Positions 15,566-26,526 of a DNA stretch of 64,000 nt are shown piece by piece. The DNA comes from Coriobacteriia bacterium (lineage in GTDB: Bacteria; Actinomycetota; Coriobacteriia; Coriobacteriales; Atopobiaceae): the NCBI GenBank assembly GCA_030530145.1, contig JAUMVN010000004.1:78512-142511 (forward strand), written 5' to 3'. Both the position numbers and the translations under genes were made by a program. The notes beneath the pieces are model-generated. The model made no database searches. It was not told where the DNA came from and saw nothing but the letters and a program-made list of their open reading frames with translations. How positions within the stretch are numbered: position 1 is the first letter of the stretch; each line of letters opens with the position of its first letter.

Positions 15566-17158
15566 ATGGATGAATACGGCAACGGGCAGAGCGCCTACGA
15601 CCCCGAGGGCTCCGAGCCGACGCAGCAGCAGCCGGCTCAGCCGACGCAGCAGGTCCCCGCTTCCCAGCCTGGTTACCAGGCGGGCTACGAGCGCGGTGCG
15701 CGGGCCGGCTACGAGGCCGGCTACCATGCCGGGCAGACGGGCGCGCAGGCGCCCGCGCCCGACCAGACCGCGCAGCGGCCGTCGGTCGGCGACGGCGAGG
15801 CCGAGGCGGTGCACGCAGCCTGGGGCACCGGCAGCGTCCCGCCCGTCCCCGGCCAGGAGCCGGGGCTCTCGCGCGCAGAAGAGCCGAAGCACAAGAAGGA
15901 GCACAAGGGCGTGAAGTCCCTCGTCCTCGGCATCGCCGGCGGCGTCATCGGAGCGGGGCTTCTTACCGGCGCGCTTTACGCGACCGGCGTGATCGGCGCC
16001 CCGAGCACAACCTACACGACCGGCTCGAGCCAGTCCATCACCATCAACCCGAGCGACGAGGACACCTCGACCGCCAAGGCCGTGGCGGCGAAGACCCTGA
16101 GCTCGGTAGCCACCGTGAACGTGACCTCGAGCAGCAGCGAGGGCCTCGGCTCCGGCGTCATCTACGACACCGACGGGCACATCATCACCAACTACCACGT
16201 GATCGACGGCGCCGAGTCCATCACCGTAACCATCGACGGCACGACCTACGACGCCGAGCTCGTGGGCTCCGACGCCTCCTCCGACCTCGCGGTCCTCAAG
16301 GCCGACCTCAACGGGGCGAGCGTGACGCCGATGGAGGTCGGCGATTCCTCCGAGGTCCAGGTCGGCGACTGGGTCATGACCGTCGGCAGCCCCTTCGGCC
16401 TCGAGCAGTCCGTCTCGCAGGGCATCGTGAGCGCCCTCACGCGAAACACCTACCTGACGAGCACGTCAGGCAACACGCTCTACACGAACCTCATCCAGGT
16501 CGACGCTGCCATCAACCCCGGCAACTCCGGCGGAGCGCTCGTCGACTCCGAGGGCAAGCTCATCGGCATCTGCACGCTCTACACCTCGAGCACCGAGAGC
16601 TTCGCCGGCATCGGCTTCGCCATCCCGGGCAACTACGCGGTCCAGGTCGCGCAGAAGATCATCAACGGCGAGACCGTCACGCATGCCCACATCGGCGTGA
16701 GCATGCAGACCGTCAACGAGCAGAACGCGAAGGCCAATAAGCTCAGCGTGACCTCGGGCGCCTACGTGGCCGACGTCACCGAGAGCGGGCCGGCCGCCAA
16801 CGCCGGCATCCAGAAGGGCGACATCATCACCGCCATCGACGGTGTGCAGATGAGCTCGGCCGACGACGTGATCTTGGCGGTGCGCTCCCACAACATCGGT
16901 GACACCGTGAAGGTGACGGTCATGCGCAAGTCCCAGGAGATGAGCTTCGACGTGACGCTCGACGACGACGCCGAGCTGCAGAAGCAGCAGGAGGAGGAGA
17001 GCAACCAGCCGACGAGCAACATCAACGAGTACCTGAACAACAACGACACGAACTCGGACAGCGACGACTCCACGATCCTCCAGCAGTTCCAGGAGTACAT
17101 GAACCAGCGCAACAACGGCTACGGCAACGGGTACGGTTACAACGGCTACGGCAACTAG
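15566..17158 (+). CDS. HtrA/DegP-like membrane-anchored serine protease with PDZ domain
   Basis: A surface quality-control protease (family S1C). The ATG at 15566, preceded by GGGGAGGGAAGAG, gives 530 residues. Order: a Gln/Pro-rich cytoplasmic tail with Gly/Tyr/Ala repeats (GYEAGYHAG, about 30-55), one transmembrane helix (about 117-140), a trypsin-like domain with triad His211 (NYHVID), Asp240 (SDLAVLK) and Ser321 (GNSGGAL), a PDZ domain (about 375-475), and a C-terminal Asn/Gly/Tyr tail ending GNGYGYNGYGN. The Asn/Tyr tail and Gly/Tyr repeats are unusual compared with DegP. A strong terminator follows. Confidence 0.93.
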   Translation: MDEYGNGQSAYDPEGSEPTQQQPAQPTQQVPASQPGYQAGYERGARAGYEAGYHAGQTGAQAPAPDQTAQRPSVGDGEAEAVHAAWGTGSVPPVPGQEPGLSRAEEPKHKKEHKGVKSLVLGIAGGVIGAGLLTGALYATGVIGAPSTTYTTGSSQSITINPSDEDTSTAKAVAAKTLSSVATVNVTSSSSEGLGSGVIYDTDGHIITNYHVIDGAESITVTIDGTTYDAELVGSDASSDLAVLKADLNGASVTPMEVGDSSEVQVGDWVMTVGSPFGLEQSVSQGIVSALTRNTYLTSTSGNTLYTNLIQVDAAINPGNSGGALVDSEGKLIGICTLYTSSTESFAGIGFAIPGNYAVQVAQKIINGETVTHAHIGVSMQTVNEQNAKANKLSVTSGAYVADVTESGPAANAGIQKGDIITAIDGVQMSSADDVILAVRSHNIGDTVKVTVMRKSQEMSFDVTLDDDAELQKQQEEESNQPTSNINEYLNNNDTNSDSDDSTILQQFQEYMNQRNNGYGNGYGYNGYGN

Positions 17159-17180
17159 CGCCGGACGCTTTTGACTCGGA

Positions 17181-17212
17181 CGGGGCCCGCCATCGCGGCG
17201 GGCCCCGTTTTT
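17181..17212 (+). terminator. Rho-independent terminator after the HtrA gene
   Basis: A perfect 11-bp stem (17181-17191 with 17197-17207), a 5-nt loop and five T residues. Confidence 0.92.
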
Positions 17213-17303
17213 CGTGCGGGGTCCCGCTTCGGGGTCCGCGGGTAATTCTTGTCACATGCGTCGAGTAAGCTGTTGGGGAACACACGAACGAGAGGGGAGC
17301 CCC

Positions 17304-18929
17304 ATGGCAGAGATCAAGTGCCCGCATTGCGGCCGGGCCTTCACCGTCGACGAGTCCGAGTACGCGAGCATCGTCAAGCAGGTGCGCGACGCGGAATTCG
17401 AGCGCGACATGGCCGATCGCCTCGCGGTCGCGCGCAGGGAGCGGGATGCCGCCGTCGCGGAGGCCGTGGCCAAGGCGCGCGAGGAGGCTCGGGGCGCGGC
17501 GTCCAAGCAGCGCGAGGACGCCCAGGCCGAGGCCGCCGAGAAGGACGCCCTCATCGCTTCGCTCAAGGCCCAGCTCGAGGCCGGCAAGGCGTCCGCCGAG
17601 CAGGCGCGGCAGGCGGCCGAGACAAAGGCCGCCGGCGAGCTCTCGCTCGTCCGCGCGGAGCTCACCGAGGCGCGGTCCAAGGCCGCCGCAGAGCTCGCCC
17701 AGGCGCGCCAAGAGGCATCCGATGAGCTCTCACATGCCAAGCAGAAGGCGTCGTCCGAGCTCGCCGAGGCGCGCCGCAAGGCCGTCGAGGACCTCGCTGC
17801 CCTCGAGCGGCAGGCGAGCGAGAAGCTCAGCGCCGAGCGCCGGAAGGCGAGCGACGACGTGGCGGAGCGCGACCGCCGCATCGCCGAGCTCGAGGCGGCG
17901 GCAAAGAGCTCCGAGGCCGCCTTCGAGTCCCAGCGCAAGCTTGCCGTGAGCGAGGCCACCGGTGAGCGCGACCAGCGCATCGTCGCCCTCGAGGGCGAGC
18001 TCAACGCCGCCCGCATCGAGCGCAAGCAGACCGAGGACAGCCTGCGCAGCGAGATGCTCGAGAAGATCAACTACAAGGACCAGCAGATCCGGGACCGCGA
18101 CGACGAGATCGAGCGCATCAAGAACCAGCGCACGCGCCTCTCGGTCAAGCTCATCGGCGAGACCCTGGAGCAGCACTGCGAGAACACGTTCAACCAGTAC
18201 CGCATGATGGCCTTCCCCAACGCCGAGTTCCACAAGGACAACGACGTCGTGGACGGCTCCAAGGGCGACTACGTGTTCCGCGAGCTCGACGACTCCGGCG
18301 TGGAGGTCGTCTCCATCATGTTCGACATGAAGAACGAGGACGACGCCTCCACGAACCGCAAGAAGAACGAGGACCACTTCGCCAAGCTCGACCGCGACCG
18401 CCGCAACAAGGGCTGCGAGTACGCCGTGCTCGTCTCGACCCTCGAGCCGGAAAACGAGCTCTACAACGCCGGCATCGTGGACGTCTCGTACCGCTTCCCC
18501 AAGATGTACGTGATCCGCCCGCAGTTCTTCTTGCCGCTGATCTCGCTGCTGCGCAACGCGGGGAGAAACGCCGTGGAGGCGCGCCGCGAGCTCGCCGAGA
18601 TCCGTCAGCAGAACATCGATATCACGGGGTTCGAGGACGCTCTCGACGACTTCAAGGACAAGTTCGGCAAGAACTACGAGTCCGCGAGCAAGAAGTTCGG
18701 CGCCGCCATCGAGGAGATCGACAAGACGATCCAGCACCTGCAGAAGGTCAAGGAGAACCTCACGAGCTCGGAGCGCCAGCTGAGGCTTGCCAACGACAAG
18801 GCCGAGGGGCTGACCATCCGCAAGCTCACCTGGAAGAACCCGACGATGAAGGCGAAGTTCAAGGAGCTCGAGGCGGGCAGCGCCGCCCCTGCGCCCGAGG
18901 CGGGCGAGGAGCCCGACGAGGTCGAGTAG
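17304..18929 (+). CDS. DUF2130 family protein: zinc-ribbon start, long coiled coil, C-terminal conserved domain
   Basis: 541 residues from the ATG at 17304 (GAGAGGGG ahead). It opens with a zinc-ribbon-like CPHCGRAF (residues 5-12), followed by an Ala/Glu/Lys/Arg coiled coil (about 20-270) and the conserved DUF2130 part (about 275-470) with [35 protein letters not shown] and a [16 protein letters not shown] segment. The D-x-K near MFDMKNE recalls endonuclease-like folds, which have been proposed for this family, but I cannot confirm catalytic residues. The C-terminal tail is Ala/Glu/Pro-rich. The function is unknown. It is monocistronic between HtrA and the csoR promoter. Confidence 0.88.
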   Translation: MAEIKCPHCGRAFTVDESEYASIVKQVRDAEFERDMADRLAVARRERDAAVAEAVAKAREEARGAASKQREDAQAEAAEKDALIASLKAQLEAGKASAEQARQAAETKAAGELSLVRAELTEARSKAAAELAQARQEASDELSHAKQKASSELAEARRKAVEDLAALERQASEKLSAERRKASDDVAERDRRIAELEAAAKSSEAAFESQRKLAVSEATGERDQRIVALEGELNAARIERKQTEDSLRSEMLEKINYKDQQIRDRDDEIERIKNQRTRLSVKLIGETLEQHCENTFNQYRMMAFPNAEFHKDNDVVDGSKGDYVFRELDDSGVEVVSIMFDMKNEDDASTNRKKNEDHFAKLDRDRRNKGCEYAVLVSTLEPENELYNAGIVDVSYRFPKMYVIRPQFFLPLISLLRNAGRNAVEARRELAEIRQQNIDITGFEDALDDFKDKFGKNYESASKKFGAAIEEIDKTIQHLQKVKENLTSSERQLRLANDKAEGLTIRKLTWKNPTMKAKFKELEAGSAAPAPEAGEEPDEVE

Positions 18930-18966
18930 CGCGCTGGGCGGGTGCCCGGTGGAGGGCCTTTGTTTC

Positions 18967-19024
18967 TTGACATATACCCCCATGGGGTATAACGTTCTTC
19001 TCGTAAGGTACCCCTGAGGGGTAT
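18967..19024 (+). promoter_or_regulatory. csoR-copA promoter with two CsoR-type operators
   Basis: Operator 1 is 18974-18990 (ATACCCC-CAT-GGGGTAT, perfect). Operator 2 is 19008-19024 (GTACCCC-TGA-GGGGTAT). Operator 1 lies between TTGACA (18967-18972) and TATAAC (18988-18993), so it covers the promoter. Operator 2 is in the untranslated leader, 34 bp further on. The same element controls the HMA gene at 8035. Confidence 0.85.
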
Positions 19025-19048
19025 GTAAGCGATTCCGAGGAGCGACCC

Positions 19049-19366
19049 ATGCCGGACGAGGGCAAGAAGACCTGCTGCCACTGCGCGGCCCGCAAGCACA
19101 CGCCGCGCTCCGACGAGCTCAAGGCCGACGTTTCGCGGCGCATCAACCGTGCCGTGGGGCAGCTGAACGGCATCAAGGCCATGATGGAGGAAGACCGCTA
19201 CTGCGGCGACGTCCTCACGCAGCTCGCGGCCGTCGAGTCCGCCGTCAAGGCCATCTCGCGCGAGGTCATGCAGGACCACCTGGAGACCTGCGTCGTCGAG
19301 CGCGTCCAGGCCGGCGACACCGAGGTCGTCGACGAGGTCATGGGCCTTCTCAAGAAGTTCATGTGA
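19049..19366 (+). CDS. csoR: Copper-sensing transcriptional repressor CsoR
   Basis: A 105-residue all-helical CsoR/RcnR-family repressor. The Cu(I) ligands are conserved as Cys52, His77 and Cys81 with the same spacing (25 and 4) as Cys36-His61-Cys65 of Mycobacterium tuberculosis CsoR, which supports copper rather than nickel or formaldehyde sensing. An extra N-terminal CCHC cluster (Cys9, Cys10, His11, Cys12) is outside the core and might bind metal. It is preceded by two matching operators, implying autoregulation, and followed after 10 bases by copA. Apo-CsoR should repress and Cu(I) should release the promoter. Confidence 0.95.
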   Translation: MPDEGKKTCCHCAARKHTPRSDELKADVSRRINRAVGQLNGIKAMMEEDRYCGDVLTQLAAVESAVKAISREVMQDHLETCVVERVQAGDTEVVDEVMGLLKKFM

Positions 19367-19376
19367 GGAGGGCCTC

Positions 19377-22010
19377 ATGAAGGAGACCTTCGATATCCAG
19401 GGCATGACCTGCGCCGCCTGCTCGTCGCGCGTGCAGAAGGCGGCCGCCGGCGTCCCCGGTGTGGCCGAGGCCAGCGTCAACCTGCTCAAGAACTCGATGG
19501 AGCTCGACTTCGACGGCCAGGACGCCACGGCCGCGGCGGTCGTCGCGGCCGTGGAGAAGGCGGGCTACGGCGCGTCTCGCCGCGCGAAGGCGCCGGCGGG
19601 CGGCAAGGCCGGCTCCGTGCCCGCCTCGGCCCCGGGCGACGCGGCGGCCAAGGCCATCCACGAGCGATTCGTCCAGCTCGTCGTGTCCATCTGCTTCTCG
19701 GTCCCGCTCTTCTACATCGCGATGGGGCCAATGCTCGGCTGGCCCGAGGTCCCCGGCCTCGACGGCATGGCCAACATGATGGCCGCGACCGTCACGCAGC
19801 TGCTGCTCTGCGTCCCCATCCTCTTCGTCAACCGCCGCTACTTCGTCGTCGGCTTCAAGACGCTCTGGCACCGCTCGCCGAACATGGACTCGCTCATCGC
19901 TATCGGCTCGGCGGCGAGCTTCGCCTACAGCCTGGTCTCGGTGTACAAGATGGCCTGGGCCTTCGGCGCCATGGACATGGAGGCCGCCCACACGGCCATG
20001 AACGGCCTCTACCTCGACTCGGCCGGAATGATCTTGGCCCTGATCGACCTCGGCAAGTACTTCGAGGCGCGCGCAAAGGGCAAGACGACCGACGCCATCG
20101 CCGCCCTCATGGACCTCGCGCCCAAGACCGCGCGCGTGCAGCGCGGCGACGCCGAGGTCGAGGTGCCCACCGAGGACGTGCAGGTGGGGGACCGCGTGGT
20201 CGTGCGCGCCGGCGAGTCGGTGCCGGTGGACGGCCGCGTGGTCGAGGGCGCGGCGTCTCTCGACGAGTCCGCCATCACGGGCGAGCCCTTGCCCGTGGAG
20301 AAGAACGTGGGCGACCGCGTGACGGGCGCCACCACGTCTACCCGTGGATGGTTCATCATGGAGGCCACGGCCACGGGCGACGACACGACGCTCGCGGGCA
20401 TCATCCGCCTTGTGGACGAGGCCACGAGCTCCAAGGCCCCCATCGAGCGCATGGCCGACAAGATCGCGGGCGTCTTCGTGCCTGCGGTCATGGGCATCGC
20501 GGCCGTCACGTTCGTCGTGTGGATGGTCGTTGCGGGCGACTTCGCGACGGCGCTCAACCACTGCATCAGCGTACTTGTGATCAGCTGCCCGTGCGCGCTC
20601 GGGCTCGCCACGCCCACGGCCATCATGGTGGGCACGGGCCGCGGCGCCGCCAACGGCATCCTCATCAAGTCCGCCGAGTCGCTCGAGGGGGCCTGCGCGC
20701 TCGACTACGTGGTGCTCGACAAGACGGGCACCGTGACGGCGGGCACGCCTCAGGTTACCGACGTCGAGCTCGTGGCCGGTGTGGATGCGCGAGACCTTAT
20801 CCGCCTGGCCGCCGCACTCGAGCGCAAGAGCGAGCACCCGCTCGCCGAGGCCGTCTGCGCCTATGCGGACGAGGCCTGGCCGGGCGTCGACGTCGACGCC
20901 TCGGCCGAGGGGTTCTCGCAGGTCGCGGGTGGCGGGCTTCTCGCCCGCGTCGACGGCCGGGCCGTCGCTGCCGGCAACGCGCGCCTCATGGGGGAGCGGC
21001 ATGTGGCCCTGGGGGCGCTCGCAGGGCGCGCCGACGCGCTCGCGGCCGAGGGCAAGACCGCGCTTTTCTTCGCAGCCGACGGGCGCGCGCTCGGCCTCAT
21101 CGCCGTTGCCGACCCCGTCAAGCCTACGAGCGCGGCGGCGGTCGCCCGCCTGCGCGCCATGGGCGTGAAGACCCTGCTGCTCACGGGCGACGCGCGGATA
21201 ACGGCGGAGGCCGTGGGCGTGCGCGTGGGCGTGGACGACGTGGTCGCGGGCGTCCTGCCCGACCAGAAGGAGGTGCGCGTCCGCGAGCTCCAGCAGGCAG
21301 GGCATCGCGTGGCCATGGTCGGCGACGGCATCAACGACGCGCCGGCGCTCGCCCGCGCGGACGTGGGCATCGCCATCGGCGCCGGCACCGACGTGGCGAT
21401 AAGCTCCGCCGACGTGGTGCTCATGCGCTCGGACCCCGCCGACGTCGCCACGGCTATCGAGCTCTCGCGCGCCACGATGCGCAATATCAAGCAGAACCTC
21501 TTCTGGGCGCTGTTCTACAACGCCGTCTGCATCCCGGTCGCCGCGGGCGCCCTCGTGGGCGAGGGCATAACCCTGAACCCGATGATCGGCGCGGCGGCCA
21601 TGGGCTTCTCGTCCGTCTTCGTGGTGGGCAACGCGCTGAGGCTGCGCACCTGGAAGCCGAGCGAGCAGCTGGCGTCGTCGCAGGCCAAGGCCGCGCCGGC
21701 CGCAGCCGCCGCAGGCGAGGACGCGCGCGCCGGCGCCGCGCGGGCTGGGGTATCCATTCGCACGGGCATCGAGGTCCCGGAAAACGAGAGTAAGGAGAAC
21801 ACGATGGAGAAGACGATCAAGGTCGAGGGCATGATGTGCAAGCACTGTGTGAAGCACGTGGCGGAGGCGCTCGAGGGCGTGGCCGGCGTGGAGGCCGTCG
21901 AGGTGAGCCTCGAGGCCGGAACGGCGAAGGTCACCTGCGGGGACGCCGTGGCCGACGAGGCCCTTCTCTCCGCGGTGCGCGCCGCCGACTACGAGTGCGA
22001 GATGGCCTAG
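19377..22010 (+). CDS. copA: Copper-exporting P1B-type ATPase with HMA domains at both ends
   Basis: Exports Cu(I) from the cytoplasm. Of 877 residues: N-terminal HMA domain (GMTCAAC, Cys12 and Cys15), membrane helices from about 100, actuator TGEP (about 300-303), the CPC transport motif at 404-406, phosphorylation DKTGT at 448-452, the SEHPLAEA nucleotide-domain motif, [18 protein letters not shown] and two last helices. Residues about 810-877 form a second complete HMA domain with GMMCKHC (Cys821, Cys824). A C-terminal HMA is uncommon in CopA; it looks like a CopZ chaperone fused in frame. The linker before it still holds a ribosome site and ATG (see 21790-22010). Operon: csoR-copA. Confidence 0.97.
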   Translation: MKETFDIQGMTCAACSSRVQKAAAGVPGVAEASVNLLKNSMELDFDGQDATAAAVVAAVEKAGYGASRRAKAPAGGKAGSVPASAPGDAAAKAIHERFVQLVVSICFSVPLFYIAMGPMLGWPEVPGLDGMANMMAATVTQLLLCVPILFVNRRYFVVGFKTLWHRSPNMDSLIAIGSAASFAYSLVSVYKMAWAFGAMDMEAAHTAMNGLYLDSAGMILALIDLGKYFEARAKGKTTDAIAALMDLAPKTARVQRGDAEVEVPTEDVQVGDRVVVRAGESVPVDGRVVEGAASLDESAITGEPLPVEKNVGDRVTGATTSTRGWFIMEATATGDDTTLAGIIRLVDEATSSKAPIERMADKIAGVFVPAVMGIAAVTFVVWMVVAGDFATALNHCISVLVISCPCALGLATPTAIMVGTGRGAANGILIKSAESLEGACALDYVVLDKTGTVTAGTPQVTDVELVAGVDARDLIRLAAALERKSEHPLAEAVCAYADEAWPGVDVDASAEGFSQVAGGGLLARVDGRAVAAGNARLMGERHVALGALAGRADALAAEGKTALFFAADGRALGLIAVADPVKPTSAAAVARLRAMGVKTLLLTGDARITAEAVGVRVGVDDVVAGVLPDQKEVRVRELQQAGHRVAMVGDGINDAPALARADVGIAIGAGTDVAISSADVVLMRSDPADVATAIELSRATMRNIKQNLFWALFYNAVCIPVAAGALVGEGITLNPMIGAAAMGFSSVFVVGNALRLRTWKPSEQLASSQAKAAPAAAAAGEDARAGAARAGVSIRTGIEVPENESKENTMEKTIKVEGMMCKHCVKHVAEALEGVAGVEAVEVSLEAGTAKVTCGDAVADEALLSAVRAADYECEMA
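21790..22010 (+). other. Internal ribosome site and start that could yield free CopZ (68 aa)
   Basis: Inside copA, TAAGGAG (21791-21797) lies 6 bases before an in-frame ATG at 21804. Translation from there gives a 68-residue soluble HMA protein beginning [15 protein letters not shown], the size and start of a typical CopZ. The arrangement suggests either a recent fusion of copA and copZ or a gene that makes both products. It is not counted as an independent gene here. Confidence 0.45.
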
Positions 22011-22054
22011 CCCCGCGCCGCCCCTGCGCGCCCGCCGCGCCCGGCTCGATGGAG

Positions 22055-22087
22055 CGCCCGGTTTCTCGCGAGGGGACCGGGCGTTTT
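22055..22087 (+). terminator. Terminator after copA
   Basis: An 8-bp stem CGCCCGGT (22055-22062) with ACCGGGCG (22076-22083), a 13-nt loop and TTTT. Confidence 0.8.
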
Positions 22088-22100
22088 GCACCTACACTAA

Positions 22101-24759
<2,659 letters not shown>

Positions 24760-24791
24760 CTGGACATGCTCCCTGGATGGGCAACTGGTAC

Positions 24792-24802
24792 CTCATAATG
24801 AG
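24792..24802 (-). promoter_or_regulatory. CTCAT-A-ATGAG palindrome upstream of the HicB-like gene
   Basis: An 11-bp palindrome about 35 bases before the minus-strand start. It is AT-richer than its surroundings and includes a CATTAT that could serve as -10. Possible operator. Confidence 0.35.
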
Positions 24803-25069
24803 ACCATTCAGCTAGTTTTTAGGTAGGCCCTGGGCGAGATTCCGCCGAAAGGCTCGGTTTTGCCGACAGACGCGTACGCGGGGGAACATGCAATTCCTCG
24901 CCTAAGCGGTTGCGTTCTCTGTGTTCCGCGACGCGCGTCGTTTTGCGTTTAAGGTAGATAAAAGCGTCGAGCAGGATTAATGCAGGCCGCTGACCTGCGG
25001 CTTTACATCCAGCTGATTTTCAGGCTCCCCAGATACCCTTTCTTCAGGCACCTGAGGAAAGGAGTTGCC
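24803..25069. other. Intergenic region upstream of the VTC-domain gene
   Basis: No gene supported. It contains one degenerate copy of repeat family ii (about 24846-24872, core CTCGGTTTTGCCGACAGA), the CGACGCGCGTCG palindrome motif shared with 14246 (24926-24947), an AT-rich promoter-like stretch (gtttaaggtagataaaag, 24947-24964) and a weak hairpin near 24984-24999 ahead of the ribosome site AAAGGAG at 25058-25064. Confidence 0.5.
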
Positions 25070-25789
25070 GTGGGCACATCCCAATCTGAGCATCAGCTCG
25101 TGTTCGAGCGCAGGGAGATCAAGTTCCTCCTGGACGATTCCCAGCGCGCGGAGCTCGAGGCGTCCTTGTCGGGTCGCATGGTCCCCGACGAGCACGGCCC
25201 CTCGACCGTCCGCAACGTCTACTACGACACCCCGACCGCCCTTCTCGCCAGGAGGTCCGCCGAGCACCCTGCCTATAAGGAGAAGGTGAGGACGCGCTGC
25301 TACGGCGCCCCGCACCCCTTCGACCCGGTCTTCGTCGAGCTCAAGAAGAAGTGCGACGGCGTGGTGTACAAGCGCCGCTGCGAGCTCCCGGCGACCGACG
25401 CCGCCGAGCTCCTGGCCGGTCGCGGGCGGCCGACCACCCAGATAGAGCGCGAGCTCGACTGGACCTGCCGCCGCTACGAGGGGCTCCGGCCCACGGCCTA
25501 TCTCGCCTACGACCGCGTCGCCTGCTACGCGCGCGGCGACCGCGACCTGCGCCTGACCTTCGACCGCGACGTGCGCGTGCGCTGGGACGACGTGAGGCTC
25601 TCCGGCCCCGACGCGGGCGCCCGCGTGCTCGGCCCCGGCGTCTCCATCCTGGAGATAAAGACCTCGAAGGCCCTGCCGATCTGGCTCGTGCGCGCCCTCG
25701 AGGCCGTCGGGGCGCGCAAGTCGAGCTTCTCGAAGTACGGGCGCGCATGGGAGCTGCGCGGGGTCGATGCGCTCCTGACCTGCGCATAG
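25070..25789 (+). CDS. VTC-domain protein (polyphosphate polymerase domain)
   Basis: A 239-residue cytosolic triphosphate-tunnel protein of the VTC family. GTG at 25070 is chosen because AAAGGAG precedes it by 6 bases. Landmarks: FERREIKFLLDDSQRAELE at the start (Glu-rich strand), VRNVYYDTPTALLA, KEKVRTRCYG (basic phosphate ligands), DPVFVELKKKCDGVVYKRR and a late VSILEIKTSKALPIWL strand with Glu and Lys. In yeast Vtc4 this fold makes polyphosphate from ATP. In bacteria, VTC domains next to DUF4956 membrane proteins and CotH or beta-helix surface proteins are of unproven function. Here it heads a three-gene operon with exactly such partners. Confidence 0.9.
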   Translation: MGTSQSEHQLVFERREIKFLLDDSQRAELEASLSGRMVPDEHGPSTVRNVYYDTPTALLARRSAEHPAYKEKVRTRCYGAPHPFDPVFVELKKKCDGVVYKRRCELPATDAAELLAGRGRPTTQIERELDWTCRRYEGLRPTAYLAYDRVACYARGDRDLRLTFDRDVRVRWDDVRLSGPDAGARVLGPGVSILEIKTSKALPIWLVRALEAVGARKSSFSKYGRAWELRGVDALLTCA

Positions 25790-25845
25790 CCTGGATACCG
25801 CTTTCGCACCCATCATCAAGACCTAGAGAACAAGAGGAGAAACCA

Positions 25846-26526
25846 ATGCTCACCTCCGTCTACGCGGACCTCGCGCTCGAGGCGTCCGACCTCGCCTCCC
25901 TCGCCGTCTGCATCCTGTGCGCCCTCGCGCTCGGCGTCGGCCTCGCCTTCTGCTACTGCGCGCGCAGCCGCTCGACGCGGTCGCTCGCGTGCACCCTGGC
26001 GGTGCTGCCCGCGATGGTCTGCGTCGTCATCGCCCTCGTCGACGGCAGCGTCGGCGCGGGCATCGCGGTGGCCGGGGCCTTTTCGCTCGTGCGCTTCCGC
26101 AGCGTGCCCGGCAGCGCGCGCGACATGGGCTTTGTGTTCCTCGCCATGTGCGTCGGCCTCGCCTGCGGCATGGGCTACCTGGCCGTCGCCGCGATGACGA
26201 CGGTGCTCGTGGGCGGCGCCTACCTGGCCTGCGGGGCGCTCGGCCTCGGCGGGCGCGCGGACGAGCGCTCCCGCACCCTGCGCGTGAGCGTGCCCGAGGA
26301 CCTGGACTACACGGGCCTCTTCGACGACCTTCTTGCCGCTTATGCGAAGACGCACCGCCTGACCTCGGTGAAGACGGCCAACATGGGCAGCCTCTACAAG
26401 CTCACCTACGACCTTGAGCTCGCGCCCGGCGTGAGCGAGCGCGAGCTGATCGACGCCGTGCGCTGCCGCAACGGCAACCTCGAGGTCGCGCTGAGCTATG
26501 GGGAGGCGGTCGTCAATGAGCTCTAG
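25846..26526 (+). CDS. DUF4956 integral membrane protein
   Basis: 226 residues. The first half has about four transmembrane helices (about 18-40, 47-85, 90-110, 112-130) with the family hallmark GAFSLVRFRSVPGSARDMGFVFLAM between them (about residues 77-101). The second half is a soluble alpha/beta domain (about 138-226) with SVPEDLDYTGLFDDLLAAY. DUF4956 proteins occur beside VTC-domain genes and are assumed to form the membrane partner of the polyphosphate polymerase. The ATG is preceded by AGAGGAG, 56 bases after the VTC gene. The gene end overlaps the next start by 11 bases, so the three products are probably made together. Confidence 0.88.
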   Translation: MLTSVYADLALEASDLASLAVCILCALALGVGLAFCYCARSRSTRSLACTLAVLPAMVCVVIALVDGSVGAGIAVAGAFSLVRFRSVPGSARDMGFVFLAMCVGLACGMGYLAVAAMTTVLVGGAYLACGALGLGGRADERSRTLRVSVPEDLDYTGLFDDLLAAYAKTHRLTSVKTANMGSLYKLTYDLELAPGVSERELIDAVRCRNGNLEVALSYGEAVVNEL

